From assembly GCF_036240795.1 (NCBI RefSeq), contig NZ_CP108454.1, forward strand, positions 6,942,001-7,006,000: a DNA stretch of 64,000 nt. The letters run 5' to 3'. Within the stretch, counting starts at the first letter, position 1. Every line of letters starts with the position of its first letter. Below are positions 50,595 to 62,300 of this stretch, in pieces. The position numbers and the translations under genes were made by a program. The stretch is from Streptomyces sp. NBC_01268. GTDB taxonomy: Bacteria; Actinomycetota; Actinomycetes; Streptomycetales; Streptomycetaceae. Below the pieces are notes generated by a model. The model was not told where the DNA came from and searched no databases. It was given only the letters and a program-made list of their open reading frames with translations.

Positions 50595-51907
50595 GCGGGC
50601 CTTTCCTTCGAGTCCGTCGCGCGGCTCGGCGCGGTGTCGCGGGAGGGCGCGGGGAGGAGGGCGAACGCCGCCGCCGCGCACACCGCGAGCGCGCCCGTCG
50701 CCGTGCCGAGGGCGGTGCGGTCGCCCCACGCGCTCCAGGCGGCGCCGAAGGCGATCGAGCAGCCGAAGCGGGCGAGCGCCTGGCCCGTCTGGACCAACGC
50801 GAGCCCTGAGGAGCGCAGTTCGGCGGGGACCACGCCGGCGGTCGCGGCCATCAGGACGCCGTCGGTCGACGCGTAGAAGCCGCCGTGCAGCGCGAGGACC
50901 AGGTAGGGGAGTGCCGTGCCCTGCCAGCCGCTGAGCAGCGCGACGTACGCCAGGAGCAGGGCGAGGTGGCCGCCGAGGAAGACGCGTCGGCTGCCGACGC
51001 GGTCGGCGAGCCGGCCCAGCGGTACGGCGAGCAGCAGGAAGGCGGCGGCGGTGCCCAGCGGCAGGAGGGCGAACCACTGGTCGGAGACGCCGAGGCGCCG
51101 TTGGAGCAGCAGGTAGACGAAGGAGTCGCTGACCGTGGCGAGGCCCAACAGAAGGGCGCAGAGGGCGAGTCGGCGGACCTCGTGGACCCGGAGCAGGGCG
51201 AGCGCCGCCTTCAGGGAGGCGCGCGGGGCGCCGGCCGGAGCGGTGGCGGGGGCGTCGGCGGGCGGGCGTCGGCGCGACGGCACGAAGAGGACCAGGACCA
51301 GGACGCCGACGGCGGCCACGCAGAAGCTGACGGTGAACACGGCGTCGTAGCCGTCCACGGCCTGGCGGAGGATCAGGAAGGCGACGAGCGGCCCGATCAG
51401 GGCGCCCGCGGTGTCCATCGCCCGGTGCACGCCGAACGCGCGGCCGCGGGACTCGGCGGGGGAGGCCAGCGAGATCAGGGCGTCGCGCGGGGCGGTCCGC
51501 AGGCCCTTTCCGGTGCGGTCGGCGGCCAGCACGGCCCCGATCAGCGGGAGTGAACCCGCCACCAGCAGAAGGGGTTTGCACAGCGCCGACAGGCCGTAGC
51601 CGAGGACGGCCACCGTCTTGTGGCGCCCGCCGCGGTCGGCGAGGTGTCCGCCGACCAGCCGGACGAGGGCGCTGAAGCCGTTGTAGACGCCGTCGAGCAG
51701 GCCGAAGCCGAGCGGTGAGAGGCCGAGCCCGGCGACGAGGTAGAGCGGGAGCACGGCCGTGACCATCTCCGAGGACACGTCCGTGACGAGGCTGACCGTG
51801 CCGAGGGCGAGGACCGTGGGGGCGACGGCGGCCCGCCGCCCGGAGCGGGTGCTCCGGGCGGCGGGCGCGGGTGTCGCGGGGGTGCTGCGACTGTCCGCTA
51901 CGTACAC
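50591..51907 (-). CDS. MFS transporter
   Basis: 438 residues with about 12 membrane helices. The first part has LALGTVSLVTDVSSEMVTAVLPLYL and the MFS motif A-like GGHLADRGGRHKTVAVLGY; LAADRTGKGLRTAPRDALISL is typical of a drug/permease subgroup found in actinomycetes and Methylobacteria. A central Pro/Ala/Arg loop separates the halves. GTG 51907 starts 1 bp after the phosphoesterase stop. Substrate unknown. Confidence 0.92.
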   Translation of the reverse strand: MYVADSRSTPATPAPAARSTRSGRRAAVAPTVLALGTVSLVTDVSSEMVTAVLPLYLVAGLGLSPLGFGLLDGVYNGFSALVRLVGGHLADRGGRHKTVAVLGYGLSALCKPLLLVAGSLPLIGAVLAADRTGKGLRTAPRDALISLASPAESRGRAFGVHRAMDTAGALIGPLVAFLILRQAVDGYDAVFTVSFCVAAVGVLVLVLFVPSRRRPPADAPATAPAGAPRASLKAALALLRVHEVRRLALCALLLGLATVSDSFVYLLLQRRLGVSDQWFALLPLGTAAAFLLLAVPLGRLADRVGSRRVFLGGHLALLLAYVALLSGWQGTALPYLVLALHGGFYASTDGVLMAATAGVVPAELRSSGLALVQTGQALARFGCSIAFGAAWSAWGDRTALGTATGALAVCAAAAFALLPAPSRDTAPSRATDSKERPA

Positions 51908-51908
51908 G

Positions 51909-52790
51909 TCACGGAGTCCAGATGCCCGTGATCGGGGTCGCGTTGGCGGCCTGTCCGGCGTGCGAGGTGCCGTACATGTCCTCGATCGTGCGGAGCAGGT
52001 TGTAGTGGTTGTACGTCGTCGCCGAGGTCGATCCCGGGGTGACCTGCTGACCGTAGAACACGGTCGGGATCTTGTTGCCGGCGAGCCGGTTGTCCTCGTC
52101 GAAGGTGACCACGAGCAGGCTGTTGTGGGTCTTCGCCCAGGTCGCGTAGGCGCCGAGGTTGTTCTTCAGCCAGGTGTCACCGGTGCCGACCGAGCAGTCG
52201 TGCATGTCGCTGCACAGGTTCGGGACGACGAAGGAGACCTGCGGCAGCTTGGTGTAGTCGGTCGGGAACTGCGTGAACGTGTACGCCGACGAGGTCGGCA
52301 CGTTGGAGAAGCCGAACCAGGGGTTGTGCTTGCGGGCGTACTTTCCGCTGCTGCACGTGGTCGAACCCTGGCTGGGCAGCGTCTCGTTGTAGCTGGCCCA
52401 GGTCTTGCCCGCGGCGATCAGCTCGGAGGCCAGGTTCGGCGCGGACGAGAAGCCGGGCGTGTAGCAGCTGTCGTCCGTGATGCCCTGGGTGGAACCCGAG
52501 AACATCGCGAAGTAGTTGGGCTGGCTCGGGTGCGTCTCCCCGTACGACTGGGTGAGGTTGGCGCCGCCGGTCTTCAGCGAGTTGATGTACGGGGCGCTGG
52601 AGCTGCCGATGACCTGGCTGTAGGCGTGGTTCTCGAAGACCACGACCACCACGTGGTCCGGGGTGGGCACGGTCGCCGCGGCCTGGGCCGAGGACGTCCC
52701 GCCGAAACCGGCCCACAGGCCGAGCGAGGCGGCCGCGAGGCCGAGGGCGGAAAGAAGGGCGGTGCGGCGTTGTCTGGGCGCGCCGGACAC
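51909..52790 (-). CDS. secreted phosphoesterase (alkaline-phosphatase-fold, acid phosphatase/PLC-like)
   Basis: 293 residues. The signal peptide contains an RQRR pair followed by LLSALGLAAASLGLWAG and AQAA, so Tat export is possible. The mature part begins DHVVVVVFENHAYSQVIG, the family start with the metal-binding Glu-Asn. SQPNYFAMFSGSTQGITDD follows, then HDCSVGTGDTWL, and LLVVTFDEDN supplies distal ligands. It is related to bacterial acid phosphatases and phospholipase C. GTG 52790 has GGAGG 6 nt upstream. First gene of a three-gene operon with an MFS transporter and a TolB-like protein. Confidence 0.9.
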   Translation of the reverse strand: MSGAPRQRRTALLSALGLAAASLGLWAGFGGTSSAQAAATVPTPDHVVVVVFENHAYSQVIGSSSAPYINSLKTGGANLTQSYGETHPSQPNYFAMFSGSTQGITDDSCYTPGFSSAPNLASELIAAGKTWASYNETLPSQGSTTCSSGKYARKHNPWFGFSNVPTSSAYTFTQFPTDYTKLPQVSFVVPNLCSDMHDCSVGTGDTWLKNNLGAYATWAKTHNSLLVVTFDEDNRLAGNKIPTVFYGQQVTPGSTSATTYNHYNLLRTIEDMYGTSHAGQAANATPITGIWTP

Positions 52791-53400
52791 GGCTACCTCC
52801 GGTTGAGGGGGATGACTTGGGGGCGGTGCAACCGAAGGGTAGGAGTGTCCATGCCAACCCGGAAGGTGTCCCATGTGAAGACCCGGGAAACGTCTCGTGC
52901 CGCGCGCGTATGCGCGCGCGGAGACGCCGCGGAGACGCCGCGGATGTCCGCACGAGAGGGGAACGGTGGGCGTCGCGGCGGCCCGGGCGAGGGTGCCGCA
53001 CGGACGGCGCGGTGCGCCTCTCGTACGCCTTCTTCCGCAACTCCGGTCCACAGCACGGCCATTCGAGTGGGGTGAAGCATGCGTGTGCGCTCCCTGGCCG
53101 GATCCGGCGCCTTTGCCTCCGTGCGCCTTGCGGTGTTCTCCGGACTATGCCGCGGGTTTGTGCGCGGCCCCTCTCGCGCGATGGCCGGAATGTCGTCGTT
53201 CACGCGAATAAACCCCGCACGCAACAAGATCACCGCTTCGAGGTAATGCCCCCGGTCCGACGAGGTGAGCCGGTCTCCCAGGCCGTTACTGTTCCCCGGG
53301 ATCTGGGGCGATTCCCAGAGATTTCCACCACTGTTCCCCTCTTCCGGTGATCTGTACAGGAATGCGCAGATCGCCGCCTTCGTGAAGGAGAGCTCGCCCG
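52791..53400. other. 610-bp divergent region between phosphoesterase and encapsulin genes
   Basis: No gene is supported. It contains a strictly alternating pyrimidine-purine 20-mer (52901-52920), followed directly by a two-copy 11-bp repeat GAGACGCCGCG (52921-52942). The 53080-53400 half is AT-richer and should hold the encapsulin promoter. AAGGAGAG precedes ATG 53401. Confidence 0.55.
52921..52942. repeat. 11-bp tandem repeat GAGACGCCGCG x2
   Basis: Two exact copies directly follow the alternating CG/TA 20-mer at 52901-52920, about 110-150 bp upstream of the phosphoesterase start. Confidence 0.7.
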
Positions 53401-54816
53401 ATGACCGTTGACACCGGCGCGGAAGCCCAGCTGGAGCCATCCCGGCCGCAGTCCAGCCTGAGCACCGCGGCTGCCCGCAACCTCGCCACCACGACCAAGT
53501 CCGCCCCGCAGATGCAGGAGATCACCTCCCGCTGGCTGCTGCGGATGCTTCCCTGGGTCGAGACCAAGGGCGGCGCCTACCGGGTGAACCGCCGGCTGAG
53601 CTACACCGTCGGCGACGGGCGCATCGAGTTCGTCCAGGACGGCGCCACCGTCCGGGTGATCCCCCGGGAGCTCGGCGAACTCGCCCTGCTGCGGGACTTC
53701 GACGACGTGGACGTCCTGACCGCCCTGGCCGACCGCTGCGAGCAGCGTGAGTTCCGCACCGGCGAGGTGCTGGTCGAGCGGGGCGCGCCCGCCGACAAGA
53801 TCCACCTGATCGCCCACGGCCGGATCAGCCAGACCTCCGCCGGCAAGTACGGCGACGAGATCTCCGTCGCGGTCCTCGCGGACGGCGAGCCCTTCGGCGA
53901 GAACGCCCTCCTGGACGCGGACGCCAAGTGGGACTACACCGCGACCGCGGAGACCTCCGGCACCCTGCTCACGCTCTCCCGGGCCGACTTCGCCTCCGTG
54001 CTCTCCTCGGCGCCGAGCCTCCAGGCCCACATCCAGGAGTTCAGCTCCCTCCCGCTCCAGCGGCAGAACAAGCACGGCGAAGCCGAGATCGCGATGTCGG
54101 CGGGCCACGTCGGCGAGTACGACCTGCCCGGCGCCTTCGTCGACTACGAGCTGAAGCCGCGCGAGTACGAGCTCTCCGTCGCCCAGACCGTGCTGAAGGT
54201 CCACACGAGGGTCGCCGACCTCTACAACGGGCCGATGAACCAGACCGAGGAACAGCTCAGGCTCACCATCGAGGCGCTGCGCGAGCGCCAGGAGTACGAG
54301 CTGATCAACAACCGCGAGTTCGGCCTGCTCCACAACGCCGACTTCAAGCAGCGCATCCAGACCCACTCCGGACCGCCCACCCCGGACGACATGGACGAGC
54401 TGCTCTGCCGCCGCCGCGGGACCCGGCTCTTCCTCGCCCACCCGCGCACGATCGCGGCGATCGGCCGCGAGTTCAACGCCCGCGGTCTCTACCCGGACCA
54501 CGTCGACCTCGGCGGACAGGCGGTCCCGGCCTGGCGCGGGGTGCCGATCCTGCCCTGCAGCAAGATCCCGATCAGCAAGGACAACACCAGCTCGATCATC
54601 GCCATGCGTACCGGCGAGGACAACCAGGGCGTCATCGGCCTGCGCCAGACCGGCCTGCCGGAGGAGTACGAGCCGGGCCTGTCCGTGCGGTTCATGGGCA
54701 TCAGCGATCAGGCGATCATCTCGTACCTGGTGACCACCTACTACTCGGCCGCCGTCCTGGTGCCCGACGCGCTGGGTGTGCTGGAGAACGTCCAGATCGC
54801 CCGCCGCCGCGACTGA
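53401..54816 (+). CDS. family 2B encapsulin shell protein (EshA-like, with cyclic-nucleotide-binding domain)
   Basis: 471 residues. The N-terminal arm and E-loop region ([38 protein letters not shown]) and the C-terminal half ([49 protein letters not shown] through [37 protein letters not shown]) match the HK97-type shell fold. Residues ~90-215 are an inserted cNMP-binding-type domain ([44 protein letters not shown]). Family 2B shells form nanocompartments that load terpene cyclases; the next gene encodes such a cyclase. Older literature calls this protein EshA. Confidence 0.95.
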   Translation: MTVDTGAEAQLEPSRPQSSLSTAAARNLATTTKSAPQMQEITSRWLLRMLPWVETKGGAYRVNRRLSYTVGDGRIEFVQDGATVRVIPRELGELALLRDFDDVDVLTALADRCEQREFRTGEVLVERGAPADKIHLIAHGRISQTSAGKYGDEISVAVLADGEPFGENALLDADAKWDYTATAETSGTLLTLSRADFASVLSSAPSLQAHIQEFSSLPLQRQNKHGEAEIAMSAGHVGEYDLPGAFVDYELKPREYELSVAQTVLKVHTRVADLYNGPMNQTEEQLRLTIEALRERQEYELINNREFGLLHNADFKQRIQTHSGPPTPDDMDELLCRRRGTRLFLAHPRTIAAIGREFNARGLYPDHVDLGGQAVPAWRGVPILPCSKIPISKDNTSSIIAMRTGEDNQGVIGLRQTGLPEEYEPGLSVRFMGISDQAIISYLVTTYYSAAVLVPDALGVLENVQIARRRD

Positions 54817-54956
54817 GCGGCGCGAAGGAAGCGCGCGACCGCAGGGCGCGACCACAGGTTCCGTCCGACGTCCGCGACCCGGCCCGGACCTTCCCGGGCC
54901 GGGCGAGCATGTCCGGGAGCCGGGGACAGCCCACTCACCTCAGCAAGGAGCCACGG

Positions 54957-56195
54957 ATGCCCGACCCCGGGCTTTCCCCCCTTCCCCCCGTCTCCCTCCC
55001 CGCCCCTCCTCCCACCTCTCCTCCCGCCCCTCCTCCCGCCTCTCCTCCCGCCCCTCCACCCGCTGGGCTCTCGCCCATCGACCGGATCCTGCGCGGGCCC
55101 AGCGGTCTCGGCACGAGCACACTGTCCCTGGCGCGTCGCCCGGAGCCGGCCGCGGTGCCGGAGCCGCCGGAGGCTCCCGCACCACCCGCACCGTCCGAGC
55201 CGTCGGCGCCGGTGGACGCGCTGCACATCCCCGGCCTCTACTACCACCCGGTGCCGGAGCCCGATCCGGTGCGGGTGGCGGAGGTCAGCCGCCGCATCAA
55301 GGACTGGGCCGTCGACGAGGTCGAACTGTTCCCCGACGACTGGGAGGGCGAGTTCGACGGCTTCTCCGTCGGGCGCTACATGGTCGCCTGCCACCCGGAC
55401 GCGCCCACCGTCGAGCACCTGATGCTCGCCACGCGCCTGATGGTCGCCGAGAACGCCGTCGACGACATGTACTGCGAGAACCACGGCGGCTCGCCCGTCG
55501 GCCTCGGCGGGCGCCTGCTGCTCGCGCACACCGCCCTGGACCCGCTGCACATGCCGGCCGAGTACCAGACGGCGTGGGCCGAGTCGCTCGGCTCGGACGC
55601 CCCGCGGCGCGCGTACCGCTCCGCCATGGAGTACTTCGTCGGCCGGTCCACCCCCTCCCAGGCCGACCGGTTCCGGCACGACATGGCCCGGCTGCACCTG
55701 GGATACCTCGCGGAGGGGGCCTGGGCCGAGACGGACCACATGCCCGAGGTGTGGGAGTACCTGGCGATGCGCCAGTTCAACAACTTCCGTCCCTGCCCCA
55801 CCATCACCGACACCGTCGGCGGCTACGAGCTGCCGGCCGACCTGCATGCCCAGCCCGCCATGCAGCGGGTGCTCGCGCTCGCCGGGAACGCCAGCACCAT
55901 CGTCAACGACCTCTACTCCTACACCAAGGAGCTGGCGAGCCCCGGCAGGCATCTGAACCTGCCCGTGGTGATCGCCGAGCGCGAGGGCCTCTCCGAGAAG
56001 GACGCCTACCTGAAGGCCATCGAGGTCCACAACGACCTGATGCGCGCCTTCGAGGCCGAGAGCGCCCAGCTGGCCGCCGCCTGCCCCCTGCCGTCCGTGC
56101 TGCGCTTCCTGCGCGGGGTGGCCGTGTGGGTCGACGGCAACCACTACTGGCACCAGACCAACACCTATCGATACAGCCTTCCCGACTTCTGGTAA
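54957..56195 (+). CDS. 2-methylisoborneol synthase (encapsulin cargo)
   Basis: 412 residues. Residues 1-~85 are disordered and Pro/Ala/Ser-rich with PPAPPPAS repeats, the type of tail that directs cargo into family 2 encapsulins. The class I terpene cyclase domain follows: the metal motif is D169-D170-M-Y-C-E174 (AENAVDDMYCENHGG) and the NSE triad N317, S321, E325 in NDLYSYTKE; the end is HYWHQTNTYRYSLPDFW. It cyclises 2-methyl-GPP to 2-methylisoborneol. ATG 54957 follows AAGGAG. It lies between the shell gene and the methyltransferase that makes its substrate. Confidence 0.95.
   Translation: MPDPGLSPLPPVSLPAPPPTSPPAPPPASPPAPPPAGLSPIDRILRGPSGLGTSTLSLARRPEPAAVPEPPEAPAPPAPSEPSAPVDALHIPGLYYHPVPEPDPVRVAEVSRRIKDWAVDEVELFPDDWEGEFDGFSVGRYMVACHPDAPTVEHLMLATRLMVAENAVDDMYCENHGGSPVGLGGRLLLAHTALDPLHMPAEYQTAWAESLGSDAPRRAYRSAMEYFVGRSTPSQADRFRHDMARLHLGYLAEGAWAETDHMPEVWEYLAMRQFNNFRPCPTITDTVGGYELPADLHAQPAMQRVLALAGNASTIVNDLYSYTKELASPGRHLNLPVVIAEREGLSEKDAYLKAIEVHNDLMRAFEAESAQLAAACPLPSVLRFLRGVAVWVDGNHYWHQTNTYRYSLPDFW
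54974..55070 (+). repeat. polypyrimidine tract with ~27-bp internal repeats (Pro-rich cargo tail)
   Basis: About 95 bp almost exclusively C/T on the plus strand encode the PPAPPP repeats of the synthase N-terminus, with near-identical CCTCCCGCC-type units. Such tracts can slip and can form intramolecular triplex DNA. Confidence 0.8.
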
Positions 56196-56203
56196 TCGAG
56201 AGA

Positions 56204-58548
<2,345 letters not shown>

Positions 58549-58580
58549 CACACGCCGGGCCGACCGAGGCCGGAGACGCG

Positions 58581-58614
58581 GGAAGCCCCGCCGAAGTGAT
58601 TCGGCGGGGCTTCC
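58581..58614. terminator. 15-bp perfect bidirectional terminator
   Basis: GGAAGCCCCGCCGAA (58581-58595) and its complement at 58600-58614 enclose GTGA; A/T-rich ends on both sides serve both the serine hydrolase and the convergent immunity-like gene. Confidence 0.92.
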
Positions 58615-58624
58615 AGGACGGGTC

Positions 58625-59305
58625 TCAGACCCATCGGGCCGGGAGTTCGGGGAACTCCTGCCCGACGGTCGAGATCATCGGACGCGGCAGGGATCCGACG
58701 AGGTCGGATCCGACGAGCGGCGCCGGGTCCGCCACCACGAGATGAACCCGCGGCGGGCGGTCCGGGTCGCCGGTCAGGAACGGCTCCTCCAGGACGACCG
58801 CGTCGTCGAAGCGCGTCCATCGGGTGAGGCTCCCGCCCGTCACCGGGCGGGTCCTTCCCCTGGAGACGAACTCCACGGCGTCGTCGTACCGGAGGCCGAA
58901 GCCCGTCAGGACCGTCCAGCCCCGTAGCGTCGACCACAGGGCCACCGTCTCCACGAACTCCGTGAAGCCGGCGAACATGTCCGTGTACTCACCGTTCCAG
59001 GAGACCCCGACCCTGCCGTCGCGCCGCAGCACGATCGCGCAGGGAAGGCCGTGGTTGCCGGCGATGCGCACGAACTCGTCCCCCGAAGGGGAGGAGGTCC
59101 AGCCGCCCGCGGAGACCGAGAGCCGGTTCCATCCGTGGTAGTTCCCCCCGTAGCAGGGAAGGACGCAGCCCTCCCACTCCTGTGTGAGCACGTCGATCAG
59201 GGCTCCCGTCTCGGACGGGAAGTCGATCGAGTCGAGCTCGCGAAGACCACGAGGGGCACGTACCTCCTCGTTGAGGAACCGGACGGACTCGGCTGTCGGT
59301 TTCAC
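58625..59305 (-). CDS. SUKH-like putative immunity protein for the RHS toxin
   Basis: 226 residues, no signal or membrane segment. Features such as ALIDVLTQEWEGCVLPCYGGN, DEFVRIAGNHGLPCAIVLRRDGRVGVSWN and DMFAGFTEFVETVALWSTLRG recall the SMI1/KNR4-SUKH fold, widespread among immunity proteins, though the C-terminal half is unusual. Its gene lies 27 bp downstream of, and on the same strand as, the RHS-deaminase toxin, which is the normal position for a cognate immunity gene. GTG 59305 with AAAGGAAAG upstream. Family assignment tentative; the immunity role is inferred from context. Confidence 0.6.
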   Translation of the reverse strand: MKPTAESVRFLNEEVRAPRGLRELDSIDFPSETGALIDVLTQEWEGCVLPCYGGNYHGWNRLSVSAGGWTSSPSGDEFVRIAGNHGLPCAIVLRRDGRVGVSWNGEYTDMFAGFTEFVETVALWSTLRGWTVLTGFGLRYDDAVEFVSRGRTRPVTGGSLTRWTRFDDAVVLEEPFLTGDPDRPPRVHLVVADPAPLVGSDLVGSLPRPMISTVGQEFPELPARWV

Positions 59306-59332
59306 GCGGGCTTTCCTTTCCGGGGTGGCGGG

Positions 59333-62300
59333 CTAGTGATTGACGGTCAGCAGGTAGGTGAAGAGCTTCCTACAGGAGGGGCACATCTCCCGGTGAGCGC
59401 CATGGCGCTCCCATTCGTAATCGTCGGATCCGCCATGGACGTCGACGGCCTGTGACCTTGCGCCTCCGATCGGCAGTCCGCGCCGCTCGAGTTCGCACAG
59501 GGCGCCGATCTCTCCGCAACCGCCGTGGTGCTCCTGCAGCTGCACCGCGGTCCGCACGTTCGGGGTGAGGCCCGAGATCGAGCGGTTCATGCTCATGCCG
59601 AGGGCGAAGTGCTCACCATCGGCCGTGAAGACCTGGGCCACCACGTTGGTCTGGCCCTCGTGCTCGTCGGCGTAGTCGAGCAGCTCGTCCGACGGGTCGC
59701 CGGTGATCTCGCAGACGTGCGGCTCCTGGCCGCCGTCGTTGTGGACCAGGACCGGCGTCGCACCCGCGAGCGCGTAGTAGGTGTGGACGTCGGAGACCGT
59801 CAGGTTGTAGACGGTCGCGGCCTGCGCGGTCCAGCGCCGGACGGACGCGATCTGGACGTAGGTGCCCTTGCTCGTCTGGAGCCACTGACCGGTCCGGAGA
59901 TCGGTCGCCTTGATCCACTCGCCGAGCTCGGGGACCCAGAAGGGGTGGCCGTCGGTCGCGGTGACCATGGCCGTCTTCGTGCCCTTGGCGCCGTCGACGT
60001 CGATCGTGACCTTGACCAGCTTCTTGAGGCCCTGGCCCTTGATCTCCGCCGTGACCGTCTCGACCCGGGTCTCCCCGGTCTTCTCGTCGGTCGCGAGGAC
60101 CTTGTCGCCGGCCTTGACCTGGTCGATCGGCTTGGTGGAGCCGTCGGCCATCAGCACCTTGGTGCCCGGCACGAAGCTGTTGCAGCCTCCGCCGCCACCG
60201 CTTCCGCTGCGCTGGGAGTCGGCCTTGCCCGAGCCGCCGCCGCCGCTGGTGCCGCCCTTGCCACGGGAGGAGCCACCGGAGGAGCCACCGGGCTTGCTGG
60301 TGTTGACCTTGCTGCCGCCGCCGGCCTTGCCACCGCCCTTGTTGGACTGCGAGGACGCCTTGGGAGCCGACTTGGCCTGGGCCTGCTTGTGGACCGGGTT
60401 ACCGGTCTTCTTCGTCTGCTGGACCGCCTTGTCGGCCGTTCTCTTGGCTTGCTCGGCGGCCTTCTTCTGCGCTCTCTGAGCGGCCTCCTTCTTCGCCTTC
60501 TCGATGGCCAGTGTCTTGGCCTTCAAGGCTGCTTCCTCGGCGGCCTTGGCCGCCTTCAGGACGATCTCGGCCGCCTTCTTCGCGGCCTTGAACGCCTGGA
60601 TGGCGTCGATGGTGCGGTTGACCGCCTTCAGGACCGACGGGATCTTGCCCAGCTTCGACCACGGGATGGCCCCGATGATGAGGCTGCCGCACGACCACAT
60701 GTCACCGCCGAAGCAGGCCATGGCGTCGTTGATGCCGATGAAGTCCTTCAGCGTCTCCCACGCGACCGCGAGGATCACGGACGTCAGGGACTTGCCCTGC
60801 ATCGCCTCGGCCTCCGCGACCTGCGCCGCCGACAGACCCGCGCCCGCGAGGGCCGCGGCCCGCTCGGTAGCGGTCAGGCTGATCGACAGACCGGTGGGGT
60901 CGGCGAACGTCACCGGGTTGTTGTGCGCGTAGCCGTACCCGTTGGACTGCAACGGGTCGTTCAGGTCGAGCACCGGGTCGACGGAGAGGAAGCGTCCGAC
61001 CGCCGGGTCGTACAGACGGGCGCCCAGCGGCTGGAAGCCGGAGGCGTCGTCACGCGCCTTGCCGAGGAACCCACGGTGGTTCTGGATGTTCTGGCCCGCG
61101 GTGTCGGCGCCGCGCTGGTTGCCGTACGGGTCCTGCTTGCGGATCCGGACCGGCATGCCGCTGTAGAGGCCGACCTCGGTGTACGCGCTGCCCTGGTGGT
61201 CGGCGGTCTGGGCGAGCAGGGTCTCCCCGCCGGTGCCGTTGGCGTAGCGCATGACCGCACCGCCGGGGACGGAGTACGTGCGCTGCGTCTGGACCAGGAT
61301 GCCGCCCTGCTGGACGGTGACCTCGGAGTCGCCCAGGGTCAGCGTGGCCTGCTTGCCCTTGATGGTGAGCAGACGGTTGCCGTCGGGGCCGTAGATGTGA
61401 CGGGTGTCGTTCTGCGCCAGCCACTGCTGGGCGGCCTGGGCCGCGTCACAGGTGGCGAGCACGATGGCGGTGCCGTTCACGTTCGCCGCGCCCTGCACCG
61501 CGAGGCACAGGCCGGAGGCGACGTGGGTCAGCTGCCCGGACGCGTTGCGCTTGAGCTGCTGCGCGGTCGCGGCCGCGGTGGTCGTGCCGCACTTCTGCAG
61601 CTGGACCGCCGAACCCGCCGTGTTGCCGGTCGGCTGGAGGCACCAGGTGTCGTAGACCTCCATGGTGCCGAGGTTGGCGTCGGCCTGGCCGGGGACCGGG
61701 TCGAAGTGCCAGGCCTGCGCCACCGTGGCGTTGCACTGGTAGAGCTGGACGGCGTTGCCGGCGCTCGCGAGGCCGGACTTGAGGTCGAGGCACTTCTGGC
61801 CGAGGCCCACGTACGGGGTCTTGCCGCCCGAGCCCTGACCGGTGATCCGGTCGATCTTGCCGTCGTAGGTCCAGCTCAGGTCCTGCTTGTCACCGTTCTG
61901 GATCGAGGTGATCGACTTGGTGTCGCCGGTCAGCTCGTACAGACGCGTGGCCTCGGCCGTGACCTGCGCCCCCGCGGGGGTCTTGTAGGTCTTCGACACC
62001 TTGGTCAGCGTGTGCGGCTGGTCCTTGGCGACGTTCTTGCCGTAGGCGTAGGTGGTGACGGCGTTCTTGGTGGTGTCGCCGGTCAGGTCGTTCTCGGTCA
62101 GCTTGGTGCGGTTGCCGAGAAGGTCGTACTCGTACTCCTGCCAGTAGCCGGAGTTGTCCTTGCCGGCGGCCACGTTGAGCGTGCCGTCGGTGTTCTTCGG
62201 GGTGGAGCAGGCCGTCTGGTCCTTGGAGGTCCAGGCCGACTTCAGCTGACCCAGCGGGTCGTAGGAGAAGCACTGGCGCTCCTCGATCCCGACGGACTTC

